A DNA stretch of 64,000 nt from DAISKN01 sp963716925 (lineage in GTDB: Bacteria > Acidobacteriota > Vicinamibacteria > Marinacidobacterales > SMYC01): positions 868,001 to 932,000 of the forward strand of contig CAVQUX010000025.1 in assembly GCA_963716925.1 (NCBI GenBank). The letters run 5' to 3'. Shown here piece after piece: positions 63,162 to 64,000 of the stretch. The stretch's first letter is position 1. Each line of letters begins with the position of its first letter. Position numbers and translations under genes: made by a program. Below the pieces are notes generated by a model. The model saw only the letters and a program-made list of their open reading frames with translations. It made no database searches and was not told the DNA's origin.

Positions 63162-64000
63162 CTAGAGATGTCCGCGCGTCAGGTTCCGGTGGCCGTCCTC
63201 GGTCACGACCACGTTGTCCTCGACGCGGATTCCACCGAAAGGCGCGAGCTCGTCGATGAGCTTCCAGTGGAATCGGCTCGACGCCTCCCCCTCACGGAAC
63301 TCCCGGAGGAGCATCTCGATGAAGTACAGGCCGGGCTCCACGGTGAAGACCTGGCGCGGCTCGATGGCGCGGGTGTTCCTCAGATACGGGTGCTCGGGCG
63401 GCGGAGGCATCTTTCCGCCTTCGGGACTCTTCTGATGGCCGCCGACGTCGTGCACCTGCAGACCCAGGTGATGGCCGAGACCATGAGGAAGAAACGGTCG
63501 GGTCCAGCCCTTCCGCTCCGCCTCCTCGGGATCCGCCCGGAGGATACCGCTCTCCGTCAGGAGCTTCGCGACTTTCCCGTGCGCCGCCTGGTGGAGGTCG
63601 CCGAACGGAATTCCCGGACGGACGTCCCGACAGAGCTCCTGCTGGAGCTTTTCGACGCCGTCGCGAAGCGCTGTGAACCTCGGATCGCAGCTCTTCGAGA
63701 CGTGCGTGCGGGTGATGTCGGAGGCGTAGCCTCGCGCCGTCGCCCCGGCGTCGATGAGAAACGACCGGCCGTTCCTCACGGCCCGCTTGTTGTGGTAGTG
63801 CAGGAACGCGGCCTTTTCGTTCAGGGCGACGATCGTCGGGTACGGGAGCTCGTCCTCGGTCGCTTCCATCGCCTGCACGAAGGCGTAGTGGATCTCGAGC
63901 TCCGAGGCTCCGGCCTCGAAAGCCCTGGCCGCTGCCCGATGTCCTTTCGCAGCCTTGGCGGTCGCCTCGTCGAGGCACTGAATCTCGTAGTCGGTCTTGT
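63162..64000 (-). CDS. pepQ: Xaa-Pro dipeptidase (prolidase, M24 family), 5' end outside window
   Basis: About 280 C-terminal residues of a pita-bread-fold metallopeptidase that cleaves X-Pro dipeptides. All five metal ligands are visible: Asp in FLIDAGATARGYASD and the second in the same motif (DITRTHV), His in LPHGLGHHLGLQVHD, Glu in FTVEPGLYFIEM and Glu in GGIRVEDNVVVTEDGHRN. The spacing and the long insert before VEPGLYFIE fit bacterial PepQ. The start is missing because the gene continues beyond base 64000. It leads the minus-strand run of peptidase/hydrolase genes. Confidence 0.92.
   Translation of the reverse strand, partial: KTDYEIQCLDEATAKAAKGHRAAARAFEAGASELEIHYAFVQAMEATEDELPYPTIVALNEKAAFLHYHNKRAVRNGRSFLIDAGATARGYASDITRTHVSKSCDPRFTALRDGVEKLQQELCRDVRPGIPFGDLHQAAHGKVAKLLTESGILRADPEEAERKGWTRPFLPHGLGHHLGLQVHDVGGHQKSPEGGKMPPPPEHPYLRNTRAIEPRQVFTVEPGLYFIEMLLREFREGEASSRFHWKLIDELAPFGGIRVEDNVVVTEDGHRNLTRGHL

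Noticed and set aside
1..64000. CRISPR arrays, rRNA genes, prophage structural genes, integrases
   Set aside because: I looked for evenly spaced repeats, conserved rRNA segments and typical phage or recombinase motifs on both strands and saw none.

Overview
This is a GC-rich bacterial chromosome segment, most likely from an Acidobacteriota member (Thermoanaerobaculia-like or a neighbouring class); that placement is inference. It rests on gene content: four large FtsX/MacB-type permeases of the acidobacterial duplicated orphan permease (ADOP) kind without ATPase partners, one paired with a PadR regulator; a DUF4388 protein; transmembrane Ser/Thr kinases, one overlapping an ECF sigma factor; a PEP-CTERM protein behind a sigma-54-like promoter; and many secreted or Tat-exported hydrolases. 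I see no rRNA, tRNA, CRISPR array, intact insertion sequence or replication origin. The window is cut at both ends (DUF4388 gene at 1, prolidase at 64000).

Layout. 1-10.5 kb: DUF4388 protein, EEP nuclease/phosphatase, ALDH3-type dehydrogenase, a DUF2089-like regulator with its membrane partner behind an AT-rich promoter, a secreted TPR protein, a three-domain kinase/M23/class III aminotransferase fusion, an esterase and an SDR. 10.7-18.8 kb: Ser/Thr kinase, lone molybdopterin subunit of the xanthine dehydrogenase family, a phosphodiesterase and ADOP-1. 18.8-25.8 kb: GAF protein, glycosyltransferase, then an overlapping minus-strand set (YceI, LtaS-like sulfatase, CDP-alcohol phosphotransferase), a Tat amidohydrolase and a methyltransferase. 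26-29.5 kb: exported helical protein, frameshifted YidB-like gene, lipoprotein, a pseudogene and the PEP-CTERM gene. 29.7-41 kb: ADOP-2, DUF4166-like protein, GH99-like Tat protein, SRPBCC/membrane pair, duplicated cupin, FAD oxidoreductase and frameshifted ADOP-3.

Two accessory islands follow. Island 1 (about 40.95-44.4 kb) holds a chimeric ORF, a Phd/VapC toxin-antitoxin pair, a LytS/LytTR two-component system and a small membrane protein. Island 2 (about 51.95-53.9 kb) holds a REP-like hairpin, an unknown small beta-rich protein and a broken Rpn/PD-(D/E)XK nuclease gene. Each is bordered on one side by intact chromosomal genes plus the first bases of the next gene's 3' end, and on the other by an internally deleted copy of those same genes leading into the intact next gene (cysQ-like for island 1, ECF sigma for island 2). 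This shared boundary structure is the most unusual feature of the window.

Between and after the islands lie a cysQ-like gene with no canonical start codon, a large sortilin-like beta-propeller gene, PadR plus ADOP-4, a UBP zinc finger gene, the ECF/kinase pair, a VOC protein with a histone-like tail, a YfbR-like nucleotidase, a YciA-like thioesterase, and a minus-strand run of peptidases and hydrolases. Four genes carry single-base frameshifts, so either assembly indels or recent decay must be considered throughout.
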